Assembly (NCBI RefSeq): GCF_024362365.1 | Contig: NZ_CP101464.1 | Coordinates: forward strand, 992,001 to 1,056,000 | Source: Janibacter sp. CX7 | Lineage (GTDB): Bacteria; Actinomycetota; Actinomycetes; Actinomycetales; Dermatophilaceae | Length of the DNA stretch: 64,000 nucleotides | Direction: 5' to 3' | Shown: in pieces, positions 36,680 through 45,996 of the stretch | Layout of the letters: every line of letters starts with the position of its first letter | Position numbering within the stretch: position 1 is the first letter of the stretch | Notes under the pieces: model-generated | Databases searched by the model: none | Told to the model about the DNA's origin: nothing | Seen by the model: only the letters and a program-made list of their open reading frames with translations | Program-made: the position numbers and the translations under genes

Positions 36680-37849
36680 ATGAAGACAGGCGGGTCGGCT
36701 CCGGGGTCGCAGTCCTCGCTGCGCCGGGCCAACCGAGAGCGGGTGGTCGAGACGCTGTCCGCGCACGGCCCGCTCACCCAGGTCGAGATCTCCGGCGCGA
36801 CCGGACTGTCGCCGGCGACGATCTCCAACCTCGTGCGCGATCTCGACGCCGACGGCGAGGTCGCCCTGTCCAACAGCGTGCGCAATGGTCGCCGCGCCGT
36901 GCTCGTCGCGCTCGCCGAGGGAGGGCCCCTGCTCGCGGGAGTGGCCTTCGGAGACAGGGATATCCGCGTGGCCATCGGCACCGGACCCAACGACGTCATC
37001 GCCAGCCAGCGGATGCCGCTGCCGCAGGACCACCACGCCGACGAGGGGCTGGACCGGGCAGCCCGGCTGCTGCACGATCTGCTCGTCGACAACGGTCGAT
37101 CGGTGCCCGACCTCGACCAGGTCGCGCTCGGGCTGCCGGCTCCCGTCGACTCGGTGACCGGGGCGGTCGGCTCCGAGCTGATCATGCCCGGCTGGCGGGG
37201 TGTGCCGGCGGCGGCCGAGCTCGAGACCGCCCTGCGAGCCCCCGTCGTCCTCGACAACACCGCCAACCTCGCGGCCGAGGGGGAGCTCCTGGCCGGTGCC
37301 CTGAGCCGCGTCTCCACCGGCGCATACCTCAAGCTCTCGCACGGCGTCGGTGCTGGCCTGGTCATCGGCGGGCGGGTCTTCCGGGGCAGCGCCGGCACCG
37401 CGGGGGAGATCGGCCACGTGACGATCGACGAGGCCGGCCCGGTGTGCCGGTGCGGCAACCGCGGCTGCCTCAACACCTATGTCGGGTCGCCGGCGCTCAT
37501 CGCGGCCATCGCCCCGTCCCAGGGACCGATCGGCTTGCGCGACATCGTCGCTCGCGCCCAGCAGGGCGACCCGGGCTGTCGTCGGGTCATCGTCGACGCC
37601 GGCCGCCACCTCGGCGTCGCCGTCGCGGGGCTGGTCAACCTGCTCAACCCCGAGGTCATCGCCGTCGGCGGCCAGCTGGCCCGCACCGGTGACCTGCTGC
37701 TCGACGCGATGCGTGAGGGCGTCGAGCGCAGCGCGATCCCGAGTGCGGCCGCGAGCGTCGTGCTCGTGCTCGGGGCGCTCGGGGACGAGGCCGACGTGCG
37801 CGGGGCGCTGCTGCGCGCCGCCACGGCCCGGTCGGCGCGGGTCGGCTGA
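36680..37849 (+). CDS. ROK-family transcriptional repressor
   Basis: The 389-residue protein has an N-terminal winged helix (about 15-75, VEISGATGLSPATISNLV) and a C-terminal ROK kinase-like domain with the zinc site GHVTIDEAGPVCRCGNRGCL (about 239-260). The ROK ATP/sugar fold is complete, but as a repressor it most likely senses a sugar rather than phosphorylating it. It lies directly upstream of and in the same direction as a sugar ABC importer, the usual XylR/NagC-like context, and should control that operon. Confidence 0.9.
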   Translation: MKTGGSAPGSQSSLRRANRERVVETLSAHGPLTQVEISGATGLSPATISNLVRDLDADGEVALSNSVRNGRRAVLVALAEGGPLLAGVAFGDRDIRVAIGTGPNDVIASQRMPLPQDHHADEGLDRAARLLHDLLVDNGRSVPDLDQVALGLPAPVDSVTGAVGSELIMPGWRGVPAAAELETALRAPVVLDNTANLAAEGELLAGALSRVSTGAYLKLSHGVGAGLVIGGRVFRGSAGTAGEIGHVTIDEAGPVCRCGNRGCLNTYVGSPALIAAIAPSQGPIGLRDIVARAQQGDPGCRRVIVDAGRHLGVAVAGLVNLLNPEVIAVGGQLARTGDLLLDAMREGVERSAIPSAAASVVLVLGALGDEADVRGALLRAATARSARVG

Positions 37850-37869
37850 GGTCGCACTTCGGCGACACG

Positions 37870-37911
37870 TTGAGTTCAAGTCTTGACGTCAAGGAGCGAC
37901 AGTTCTAGCGT
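37870..37911 (+). promoter_or_regulatory. Promoter and candidate ROK operator of the sugar ABC operon
   Basis: TTGACG (37883-37888), exactly 17 bases, then TAGCGT (37906-37911) form a good promoter. The -35 is inside a perfect 12-bp palindrome CTTGACGTCAAG (37882-37893), preceded by a second imperfect copy TTGAGTTCAA (37870-37879). A regulator bound here would cover the -35. Confidence 0.65.
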
Positions 37912-37966
37912 CCCGACCTGAGCGAGCCACACGGGGTGGCTGGCACATCTCAACGAGGAGATCGAC

Positions 37967-39064
37967 ATGACCACTCCCGCGCACCGCATGTCTCGTGCCC
38001 TGGCCCTTCCGCTCGCGCTGGCGCTCGGCGCGGGCGCCCTCACCGCGTGCAGCTCGGGGGAGGGCTCCGGCTCGGGCTCCGGGGGTGACGCCGACTCGGG
38101 TGGAGCGCTGAAGATCGCGCTCCTGCTGCCGGAGTCGAAGACGACCCGCTACGAGTCCTTCGACCGGCCCCTCTTCGAGGCTGCGGTCAAGGCCGAGTGC
38201 GCCGACTGCGAGGTCGTCTACAACAACGCCGACCAGGACGCGACGAAGCAGCAGCAGCAGTTCGAGTCCGCCGTCACGGAGGGTGCGGACGTCATCGTCC
38301 TCGACGCGGTCGACGGCAAGGCCGCCGCCTCGCTCGTGAGCAGCGCCAAGGGCCAGGACATCCCGGTCATCGCCTACGACCGCTTCGTCGCCGGCTCCGA
38401 CTACTACGTCTCCTTCGACAACCAGAAGGTCGGGGAGCTGCAGGGCCAGGCGCTCCTCGACGCGATGAAGGAGGACGGCAAGACCTCCGGCGACATCGTC
38501 ATGATCAACGGCGCCCCGACCGACGCCAACGCCGCCGACTTCAAGAAGGGCGCGCACTCGGTCATCGACAAGAGCGACTACACCGTCGCCGCCGAGTACG
38601 ACACCCCCGACTGGAGCCCGGACAAGGCGCAGTCGTGGATGGAGGGCCAGCTGTCGAAGGTCAAGGGCGACCTCGTCGGGGTCTACGCGGCCAACGACGG
38701 CACGGCCGGCGGCGCCATCGCCGCGCTCAAGGGTGGCGGCGTCGACCCCCTTCCGCCGGTTACCGGCCAGGACGCGGAGCTCGCCGCGATCCAGCGCGTC
38801 GTCACCGGCGACCAGCGGATGACGATCTACAAGGCGATCAAGCCGGAGGCCGAGGACGCCGCCAAGGCCGCCATCGCCCTGGGCAACGGCGAGAAGCCGG
38901 AGGCCGAGGACGAGAAGGAGGGCGTGCCCGCGACCCTCCTCGACCCGGTCGTCGTGTCCAAGGACAACATCAAGGACACCGTCGTCAAGGACGGCTTCTA
39001 CAAGGTCGAGGACATCTGCGCGGGCTCGGTCGCCACGGCGTGTGCCTCCGCCGGCCTGAAGTGA
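37967..39064 (+). CDS. Sugar ABC transporter substrate-binding lipoprotein
   Basis: The 365-residue protein has a lipoprotein signal with lipobox LTAC (Cys28), a Gly/Ser linker and a periplasmic-binding type I fold (LKIALLLPESKTTRYE, ADVIVLDAVDG, IPVIAYDRFV, YAANDGTAGGAIAALK). It resembles XylF/ChvE-type binding proteins for xylose or related pentoses; the exact sugar is an inference. It is the first gene of a three-gene importer. A GAGGAG site precedes the ATG. Confidence 0.9.
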   Translation: MTTPAHRMSRALALPLALALGAGALTACSSGEGSGSGSGGDADSGGALKIALLLPESKTTRYESFDRPLFEAAVKAECADCEVVYNNADQDATKQQQQFESAVTEGADVIVLDAVDGKAAASLVSSAKGQDIPVIAYDRFVAGSDYYVSFDNQKVGELQGQALLDAMKEDGKTSGDIVMINGAPTDANAADFKKGAHSVIDKSDYTVAAEYDTPDWSPDKAQSWMEGQLSKVKGDLVGVYAANDGTAGGAIAALKGGGVDPLPPVTGQDAELAAIQRVVTGDQRMTIYKAIKPEAEDAAKAAIALGNGEKPEAEDEKEGVPATLLDPVVVSKDNIKDTVVKDGFYKVEDICAGSVATACASAGLK

Positions 39065-39091
39065 CCCGACCGACGACGACGAAGGACTGAC

Positions 39092-39889
39092 ATGACCACG
39101 ACCTCCACCGGGCAGCCGGTGCTCTCGATCCACGGGCTGTCGAAGCGCTTCGGCGCCGTGCAGGCTCTCAAGGACATCGACTTCGACGTCCGCCCGGGGG
39201 AGGTCGTGGCCCTCGTCGGCGACAACGGCGCCGGCAAGTCCACCCTCGTCAAGGCGATTGCCGGCGTCTACGTCCCGGACGAAGGGGAGATCACCGTCGA
39301 CGGAGCCCGGGCCAGCATCTCCAGCCCGGCCGAGTCGCAGCGGCTCGGCATCGCGACGGTCCACCAGGACCTCGCGCTGTGCGACAACCTCGACGTCGTC
39401 GGCAACCTCTTCCTCGGGCAGGAACGTCGCCGTCTCGGGATGCTCGACGAGGTCGCGATGGAGAGCGAGAGCTGGCGGCTGCTGCGCCAGCTGAGCGCGA
39501 AGATCCCCTCCGTGCGCATCCCCGTCGCGAGCCTCTCCGGTGGCCAGCGGCAGACCGTCGCCATCGCCCGCAGCCTCCTCGGCAACCCCAAGGTCGTCAT
39601 GCTCGACGAGCCGACGGCGGCCCTCGGCGTCGCCCAGACCGCGGAGGTGCTCAACCTCGTCGAGCGCCTGCGGGAGAACGGCCTCGGCGTCATCCTCATC
39701 AGCCACAACATGTCCGACGTCATGGCGGTCGCCGACCGCGTCACCGTGCTGCGGCTGGGCCGCAACAACGGCACCTTCCACGTCAGCCAGACCACGTCGC
39801 AGGAGATCATCGCCGCGATCACCGGCGCGACGACCAATGCCGTCTCGGAGCGCGCCGCGCGCCGGGCCACCCAGGAGGCCGCCCGATGA
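39092..39889 (+). CDS. Sugar ABC transporter ATP-binding protein, single-domain
   Basis: The 265-residue ATPase has Walker A GDNGAGKST (about 46-54), signature LSGGQRQ (about 149-155), Walker B VMLDEPTAALG and the switch His in ISHNMSD. Most xylose/ribose/galactose-type ATPases (XylG, RbsA, MglA) are two fused copies of about 500 residues; this is a single copy like FrcA, so it should work as a homodimer. It overlaps the permease gene by 4 bases. Confidence 0.92.
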   Translation: MTTTSTGQPVLSIHGLSKRFGAVQALKDIDFDVRPGEVVALVGDNGAGKSTLVKAIAGVYVPDEGEITVDGARASISSPAESQRLGIATVHQDLALCDNLDVVGNLFLGQERRRLGMLDEVAMESESWRLLRQLSAKIPSVRIPVASLSGGQRQTVAIARSLLGNPKVVMLDEPTAALGVAQTAEVLNLVERLRENGLGVILISHNMSDVMAVADRVTVLRLGRNNGTFHVSQTTSQEIIAAITGATTNAVSERAARRATQEAAR

Positions 39890-41181
39890 GCACCGCCCGC
39901 ACCCCCGACGTCGAGAGCACCTCCCCGGTCACGCCCGCCACGTCTGACGCCGCCACGCTGCCCGCCGACCTGCAGGACGAGCGGCTGATCTCCGAGCAGG
40001 GGCTCTCCGGTTGGCTCGCCGCGACCTGGGGCCGGATCCGCACCGGCGACCTCGGCTCGCTGCCGGTCGTCATCGGTCTCGTCGTCATCTGGGTCGTCTT
40101 CCAGTCGCTCAACGACAACTTCCTGTCCAGCCGCAACCTCGTCAACCTCACGCTCCAGTCGGCGGCCGTCGGCACGATCTCCATCGGTGTCGTGCTCGTG
40201 CTGCTGCTGGGGCAGATCGACCTGTCGGTCGGCTCGATCAGCGGCCTGTCCTCGGCGGTCCTGGCCGTCGGCTTCGTCAACCACGGGTGGTCGGCGCCGG
40301 TCGCGATCATCGCCGCGCTGCTCGCCGGTCTCGTCGTCGGCCTGCTCTACGGGGCGATCTTCACGACCTTCGGCGTCCCGAGCTTCGTCATCACGCTGGC
40401 GGGCCTGCTCGGCTTCCTCGGGCTGCAGCTGCTCGTGCTCGGCGACGAGGGGACGGTCAACCTCCCCTTCGACTCCGGGCTGGTGAAGTTCGCCCAGAAG
40501 ACCTTCCTCGTCCCCGCGGCGACCTATGCCCTCATCGCGGCCGTCGTCGCGATCTACGTCGTCACCCGCGTGCGGGCGGGCATGCAGCGCAAGGCTGCCG
40601 GTCTCTCCGCGCCGTCGACGACGGCGACGGCGGTGCGGGCCGTGCTGCTGGCGCTCGTCCTCGGGGTCCCGGCCTTCGTGCTCAACCAGGACCGCGGCGT
40701 GCCGATGATGTTCCTGACCTTCCTCGCGCTCGTCGTCGTCATGGACCTCGCGCTGCGACGCACCTCGTGGGGCCGCGCCGTCATGGCCGTCGGCGGCAAC
40801 GTCGAGGCCGCGCGCCGCGCCGGCATCCGGGTCAAGCGCGTCTACCTGTCGGTCTTCGCGCTCACGGCGACCTTCGCCGCGCTCGGCGGCATCTTCGCCG
40901 CGTGCCGCCTGGCCGCGGCCAACCAGAGCAGCGGTGGCGCCGACACCAACCTCAACGCCATTGCCGCAGCGGTCATCGGCGGCACGAGCCTCTTCGGCGG
41001 GCGCGGCTCGGCCTACTCGGCCCTGCTCGGCGTCATCGTCATCCAGTCGATCAGCTCCGGGCTGAGCCTGCTCAACCTCGACTCGTCGGTGCGCTACATG
41101 GTCACCGGTGGGGTGCTCCTGCTCGCCGTGGTCATCGACTCGCTGAGCCGTCGCAGCCGCGCCGCGCACGGCCGCGCCTGA
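39886..41181 (+). CDS. Sugar ABC transporter permease (XylH-like)
   Basis: The 431-residue protein has a 60-residue polar head and about 10-12 hydrophobic helices. The BPD_transp_2 features LLLGQIDLSVGSISGLSS, TFGVPSFVITLAGLLGF and AAVIGGTSLFGGRGS are present, matching the xylose/ribose permease family. The ATG overlaps the ATPase stop. The stop is 3 bases from the convergent LOG gene. Confidence 0.92.
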   Translation: MSTARTPDVESTSPVTPATSDAATLPADLQDERLISEQGLSGWLAATWGRIRTGDLGSLPVVIGLVVIWVVFQSLNDNFLSSRNLVNLTLQSAAVGTISIGVVLVLLLGQIDLSVGSISGLSSAVLAVGFVNHGWSAPVAIIAALLAGLVVGLLYGAIFTTFGVPSFVITLAGLLGFLGLQLLVLGDEGTVNLPFDSGLVKFAQKTFLVPAATYALIAAVVAIYVVTRVRAGMQRKAAGLSAPSTTATAVRAVLLALVLGVPAFVLNQDRGVPMMFLTFLALVVVMDLALRRTSWGRAVMAVGGNVEAARRAGIRVKRVYLSVFALTATFAALGGIFAACRLAAANQSSGGADTNLNAIAAAVIGGTSLFGGRGSAYSALLGVIVIQSISSGLSLLNLDSSVRYMVTGGVLLLAVVIDSLSRRSRAAHGRA

Positions 41182-41184
41182 TCC

Positions 41185-42336
41185 TCACGGCGTGAGGAGC
41201 GCGGCGGCCTCCTCGGGCGTCTCGACGAGGTGCAGCACCTCGCCGAGCGGCCGGCCGGTGCCGAGCGCCCGCAAGGCCGGCCACACCGGCACGGTCTCGG
41301 TCCAGTGCTCGAGCCCGACGAGCACGAGCGGGGGCAGAGGCTCGCCCTCGGGGGCGTAGTAGAGCGGGGTGCACGCCTGGAAGATCTCCTGCACCGTGCC
41401 CGCCGCGCCCGGCAGGACGACGAGGCCACCGGTGCTCTGCGCGAGGAGCACGTCCTCGCGCAGGGCATTGGAGAAGTACTTCGCGATGCCGTCGCAGAAG
41501 ACATTGGGCGGTTCGTGCCCGTAGAACCACGTCGGGATCCCGTAGCTGCGTGCCGCGCCCTCCGCCGCACCCAGGTCGGCGCGCACCTGCAGGGCCAGCT
41601 CGGCCCATGCCTCGACCGACGGTCGGAAGCTCGGCACGGCGGCCAGTCGATCCAGTGCGACGTCGACCGCATCGGTGGTCGGGGCGAGAGACCCGAGGTT
41701 GGCCGCCTCCATCGCACCCGGACCGCCGCCGGTGAGCACGGCGTGGCCGCCGGCGGCGAGGGCGTGCCCGAGGCGAGCGGCGTCGGCGTAGTCGCTGCTG
41801 CCGCGCTCGAGCGCGTGCCCGCCCATGACGCCGACGACGTCGAGCCCGTGCAGCGCCTCGACGAGCGCGTCCTGCACCGCGTCGTCGTGGACCGCCCGCA
41901 GCAGCGTCGCCCAGGCATCGTGCTGGGTGCGTGCCTTACGGCTCCAGGCGTAGGCCCGCGCATCCACCGTGCTCGGGTAGCCGGCGGTCTCGAGTCCGCC
42001 GTAGAGGTCGAAGGGGGAGTACAGCTGCGAGCGGAAGGGCTGGACCGGGCAGGTCGGGTCGGGCGGCACGATGACCGCGCCGCGGGCGACGAGGTCGCGG
42101 GCCAGCTCGTCGGGCACCTCACCGCCGAGGACCACGAGGCCACGCACGTCGGCGCGGGAGAGGTGGTCCGCGTGCGGGGCGAGGTCGAGTCCCTGCAGCC
42201 GCCAGCCGGCCAGCGAGGTGCCCGACTCGGCGAGGCGACGCAGACCCCCTTCGTCATGGACCTCGCGATAGGCGGGGTCGTCGGACCGGCGACCGAGCCG
42301 GTCACGCAGGGGGTGGCGGCGCGTCTCGCGAGTCAT
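41185..42336 (-). CDS. LOG-family protein (lysine decarboxylase-like, nucleoside 5'-monophosphate phosphoribohydrolase fold)
   Basis: The 383-residue protein has an N-terminal extension (about 1-150) and a C-terminal LOG Rossmann domain with GGGPGAMEAANLG (about 204-216) and PGAAGTVQEIF (about 305-315). The second motif departs from the usual PGGxGTxxE at its third position. LOG enzymes release cytokinin-type bases or ribose-5-phosphate from nucleoside monophosphates; longer versions like this also occur in bacteria with unclear substrate. A TAGGTT box 6 bases before ATG 42336 suggests a leaderless mRNA. Confidence 0.8.
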   Translation of the reverse strand: MTRETRRHPLRDRLGRRSDDPAYREVHDEGGLRRLAESGTSLAGWRLQGLDLAPHADHLSRADVRGLVVLGGEVPDELARDLVARGAVIVPPDPTCPVQPFRSQLYSPFDLYGGLETAGYPSTVDARAYAWSRKARTQHDAWATLLRAVHDDAVQDALVEALHGLDVVGVMGGHALERGSSDYADAARLGHALAAGGHAVLTGGGPGAMEAANLGSLAPTTDAVDVALDRLAAVPSFRPSVEAWAELALQVRADLGAAEGAARSYGIPTWFYGHEPPNVFCDGIAKYFSNALREDVLLAQSTGGLVVLPGAAGTVQEIFQACTPLYYAPEGEPLPPLVLVGLEHWTETVPVWPALRALGTGRPLGEVLHLVETPEEAAALLTP

Positions 42337-42342
42337 CCCGCC

Positions 42343-42348
42343 AACCTA
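42343..42348 (-). promoter_or_regulatory. -10 box TAGGTT for leaderless LOG-family mRNA
   Basis: TAGGTT (minus strand) lies 6 bases before the ATG with only GGCGGG between. Confidence 0.5.
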
Positions 42349-42615
42349 GCCAGCCGGTCCGACAAGGTGTCCGGGGCGTTGGGGGTCCGTATGGATTTCG
42401 CCAAGGAATGAGGCGTCGCGCGGCGCTCTAGGGCGTCCGGGCAGCGTCCGGGACGCCCGCAAGATCATCGTCAGAAGCGCGATCAGGCGGATCTTCTTAC
42501 CGTCCGATGACGCTTCGAGGTGCCCATTTGTCGCCGTGGACAGTCGTCGGCGGGGCTCCTAGGGTCCGGCAGCAAGCCGTCGCCGAGATCCGGCGGCGGT
42601 CCACGAAAGGAACGC

Positions 42616-43791
<1,176 letters not shown>

Positions 43792-43808
43792 CGCCACTGA
43801 TGCACGGT

Positions 43809-43841
43809 TCCTGAGGAGGCCGTCCGCGGCCGTCTCGAAGG
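43809..43841 (+). repeat. REP-like dispersed repeat, copy 2
   Basis: TCCTGAGGAG, a spacer with a GGCCG/CGGCC self-complementary core, then CGTCTCGAAGG. It is intergenic, 17 bases after the protease stop. Confidence 0.7.
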
Positions 43842-43843
43842 AC

Positions 43844-43878
43844 GGGCCCGCTCCCTTCGTCACGAAGGGGGCGGGCCC
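43844..43878. terminator. Terminator hairpin with inverted CGAAGGG pair
   Basis: A 17-bp stem (43844-43860 with 43862-43878, one wobble) whose inner part is CCCTTCGT facing ACGAAGGG. It terminates the protease gene and could also stop transcription from the convergent aminotransferase gene. Confidence 0.75.
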
Positions 43879-43889
43879 GCTGCTCGTCC

Positions 43890-43964
43890 GGAGTCTGCAT
43901 TGCCGTTGGGCAATGCAAGGTCGGGGGGTCAGGAGTCTGCATTGCCGTTGGGCAATGCAGACTC
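43890..43964. repeat. Two tandem copies of a hairpin element
   Basis: A 28-base unit (GGAGTCTGCATTGCC, loop GTTG, GGCAATGCA) occurs at 43890-43917 and again at 43932-43959, 42 bases apart. The second copy extends to a perfect 14-bp stem (43933-43964). They lie just before the stop of the convergent aminotransferase gene and look like a duplicated terminator. Confidence 0.75.
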
Positions 43965-43967
43965 GGG

Positions 43968-45371
43968 TCAGAGGTGGTTGGGCGCCTCGGTGAGGACCGT
44001 GCGCAGCCGCTGCTCGATGTCGTCGAACTCCGCCTGGCCGATGGTCAGCGGGGGAGCGAGCTGCACGACCGGGTCGCCGCGGTCGTCCGCGCGGCAGTAC
44101 AGGCCCGCGTCGAAGAGCGCCTTGGACAGGTAGCCGCGCAGCATCGACTCCGACTCGGCGGCGTTGAAGGTCTCGCGGGTCGCCTTGTCCTTGACCAGCT
44201 CGATCCCGTAGAAGTAGCCCTCGCCGCGCACGTCGCCGACGATCGGCAGGTCGAGCAGCCGCTCGAGGGTGCGGCGGAAGGCCGGGGCATTTTCCTTCAC
44301 GTGGTCGTTGAGGCCCTCGCGCTCGAAGATGTCGAGGTTGGCCAGGGCGACCGCGGCGCTCACCGGGTGGCCACCGAAGGTGTAGCCGTGGGTGAAGGTG
44401 TTGGCCCCGCTCTTGTAGGGCTCGAAGAGCCGGTCGCTCGCGATCATCGCGCCGATCGGGGAGTAACCGGAGGTCATCCCCTTCGCGCAGGTGATGATGT
44501 CGGGCGTGTAGCCGAAGTCCTCGCAGGCGAACATCGAGCCGATCCGGCCGAAGGCGCAGATGACCTCGTCGGAGACGAGCAGCACGTCGTACTCGTCGCA
44601 GATCTCGCGCACCCGCTCGAAGTACCCGGGCGGCGGCGGGAAGCAGCCGCCGGCATTCTGCACCGGCTCGAGGAAGACGGCGGCGACGGTGTCGGGGCCC
44701 TCGAACTCGATCGCCTCGGCGATCCGGTCGGCGGCCCAGCGGCCGAAGGCCTTGGGGTCGTCGCGCAGGTCCTCGGCGGCCCGGTAGATGTTGGTGTTGG
44801 GCACCTTGTGCGCGCCCGGCACGAGCGGCTCGAAGTCCTCCTTCAGCGGCGGCAGGCCGGTGATCGACAGGGCGCCGTGCGGGGTGCCGTGGTAGGCGAT
44901 CGAGCGCGAGATGACCTTGTGCTTCTTCGGCTTGCCGGTGAGCTTGAAGTACTGCTTGGCCAGCTTCCACGCGGACTCGACGGCCTCGCCGCCACCGGTG
45001 GTGAAGAAGACGCGGTTGAGGTCGCCGGGGGCGCCGGCCGCGAGCCGCTCGGCGAGCTCGATGGCGGCCGGGTGGGCGTAGGACCAGATGGGGAAGAAGG
45101 CGAGCTTCTCGGCCTGCTTGAGCGCCGTCTCGGCGAGCTCCTGGCGACCGTGCCCGACCTGGACGACGAAGAGGCCGGCGAGGCCGTCGATGTACTCCCG
45201 CCCGGTGTCGTCCCAGATCTTGTGGCCCTCGCCGCGCACGATCGTCGGGATGTGCCCGCCCTCCTCGTAGACGGAGTGGCGGGTGAAGTGCATCCACAGG
45301 TGGTCTCGGGCGGCCTGCTGCAGGTCGGTGCCCCGAGCAGTGCGGGCGGTGGTCATGGGCTCTTGGGTCAT
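43968..45371 (-). CDS. Class III PLP aminotransferase of the polyamine locus (putrescine or GABA transaminase type)
   Basis: The 467-residue protein has the class III pattern: NRVFFTTGGGEAVESAWKLA, SRSIAYHGTPHGALSITG, EPVQNAGGCFPPPPGYF, SDEVICAFGRIG and the PLP Lys297 in CAKGMTSGYSPIG. It resembles omega-amine transaminases that act on putrescine, GABA or beta-alanine with pyruvate or 2-oxoglutarate. Context (Lrp regulator, aminobutyraldehyde dehydrogenase, PotDABC) favours putrescine, giving 4-aminobutanal. ATG 45371 has a GGGGGA site and overlaps the Lrp stop by 4 bases. Confidence 0.85.
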   Translation of the reverse strand: MTQEPMTTARTARGTDLQQAARDHLWMHFTRHSVYEEGGHIPTIVRGEGHKIWDDTGREYIDGLAGLFVVQVGHGRQELAETALKQAEKLAFFPIWSYAHPAAIELAERLAAGAPGDLNRVFFTTGGGEAVESAWKLAKQYFKLTGKPKKHKVISRSIAYHGTPHGALSITGLPPLKEDFEPLVPGAHKVPNTNIYRAAEDLRDDPKAFGRWAADRIAEAIEFEGPDTVAAVFLEPVQNAGGCFPPPPGYFERVREICDEYDVLLVSDEVICAFGRIGSMFACEDFGYTPDIITCAKGMTSGYSPIGAMIASDRLFEPYKSGANTFTHGYTFGGHPVSAAVALANLDIFEREGLNDHVKENAPAFRRTLERLLDLPIVGDVRGEGYFYGIELVKDKATRETFNAAESESMLRGYLSKALFDAGLYCRADDRGDPVVQLAPPLTIGQAEFDDIEQRLRTVLTEAPNHL

Positions 45372-45826
45372 CTGGTCCCCCAGTTGTAGTGCTGCTTGTT
45401 GAGCTTGAGATAGACGAAGGTCTCGGTGGAGCGCACGCCCGGCAGGGTGCGGATGCGCGCGGTGAGGAGGTCGAGCAGGTGGGCGTCGTCCTCGCAGACG
45501 ACCTCGACGAGCAGGTCGAAGCTGCCGGCGGTCGTCACGACGTAGTCGACCTCGGGCATCTCGGCGAGCGCATCGGCGACCGGTCCCATGTCGCCGTCGA
45601 CGGTCAGGCCGATCATGGCCTGCCGACGGAAGCCCACCTGGAGCGGGTCGGTGACCGCGACGATCTGCATGAGACCGCCGTCGATGAGCCGACCGACGCG
45701 CTGGCGCACGGCGGCCTCGGAGAGGCCGACGGCCCGGCCGATCGTCGCGTAGGACTGACGACCGTCCTCCTGGAGGTGCTCGATGATCTGCTTGCTCATC
45801 TCGTCGAGCGGAGCAGGGGTGGTCAT
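45368..45826 (-). CDS. Lrp/AsnC-family regulator of the polyamine locus
   Basis: The 152-residue protein has an N-terminal helix-turn-helix ([32 protein letters not shown]) and a C-terminal RAM effector domain ([17 protein letters not shown]). It is co-translated with the aminotransferase and divergent from the dehydrogenase and transporter genes, the right position to control both arms, probably sensing an amine or amino acid. The ATG at 45826 was chosen; in-frame starts at 45835 and 45892 are possible. Confidence 0.88.
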   Translation of the reverse strand: MTTPAPLDEMSKQIIEHLQEDGRQSYATIGRAVGLSEAAVRQRVGRLIDGGLMQIVAVTDPLQVGFRRQAMIGLTVDGDMGPVADALAEMPEVDYVVTTAGSFDLLVEVVCEDDAHLLDLLTARIRTLPGVRSTETFVYLKLNKQHYNWGTR

Positions 45827-45870
45827 GGCGCCCATCGTGGCGTGAGGTCGGTCGCATGGCAAGCCGAGCG

Positions 45871-45947
45871 CGACGAAATCCGTACGAAACACTCGTGATC
45901 GCAGATGTTTTCACAGTTAGGGCCGCCGGAGCCTGTCGATTTCGTCG
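45871..45947. promoter_or_regulatory. Inverted repeats in the Lrp/dehydrogenase divergent promoter
   Basis: CGACGAAAT (45871-45879) and ATTTCGTCG (45939-45947) are perfect 9-base inverted copies 59 bases apart in the shared control region. Lrp-type proteins often bind several spaced sites and wrap DNA, so these are candidate half-sites (inference). Confidence 0.45.
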
Positions 45948-45996
45948 ACGGCGCACTATCGTCTGGGTCACATTCCCGATCGGAAGGACCCCAGTC

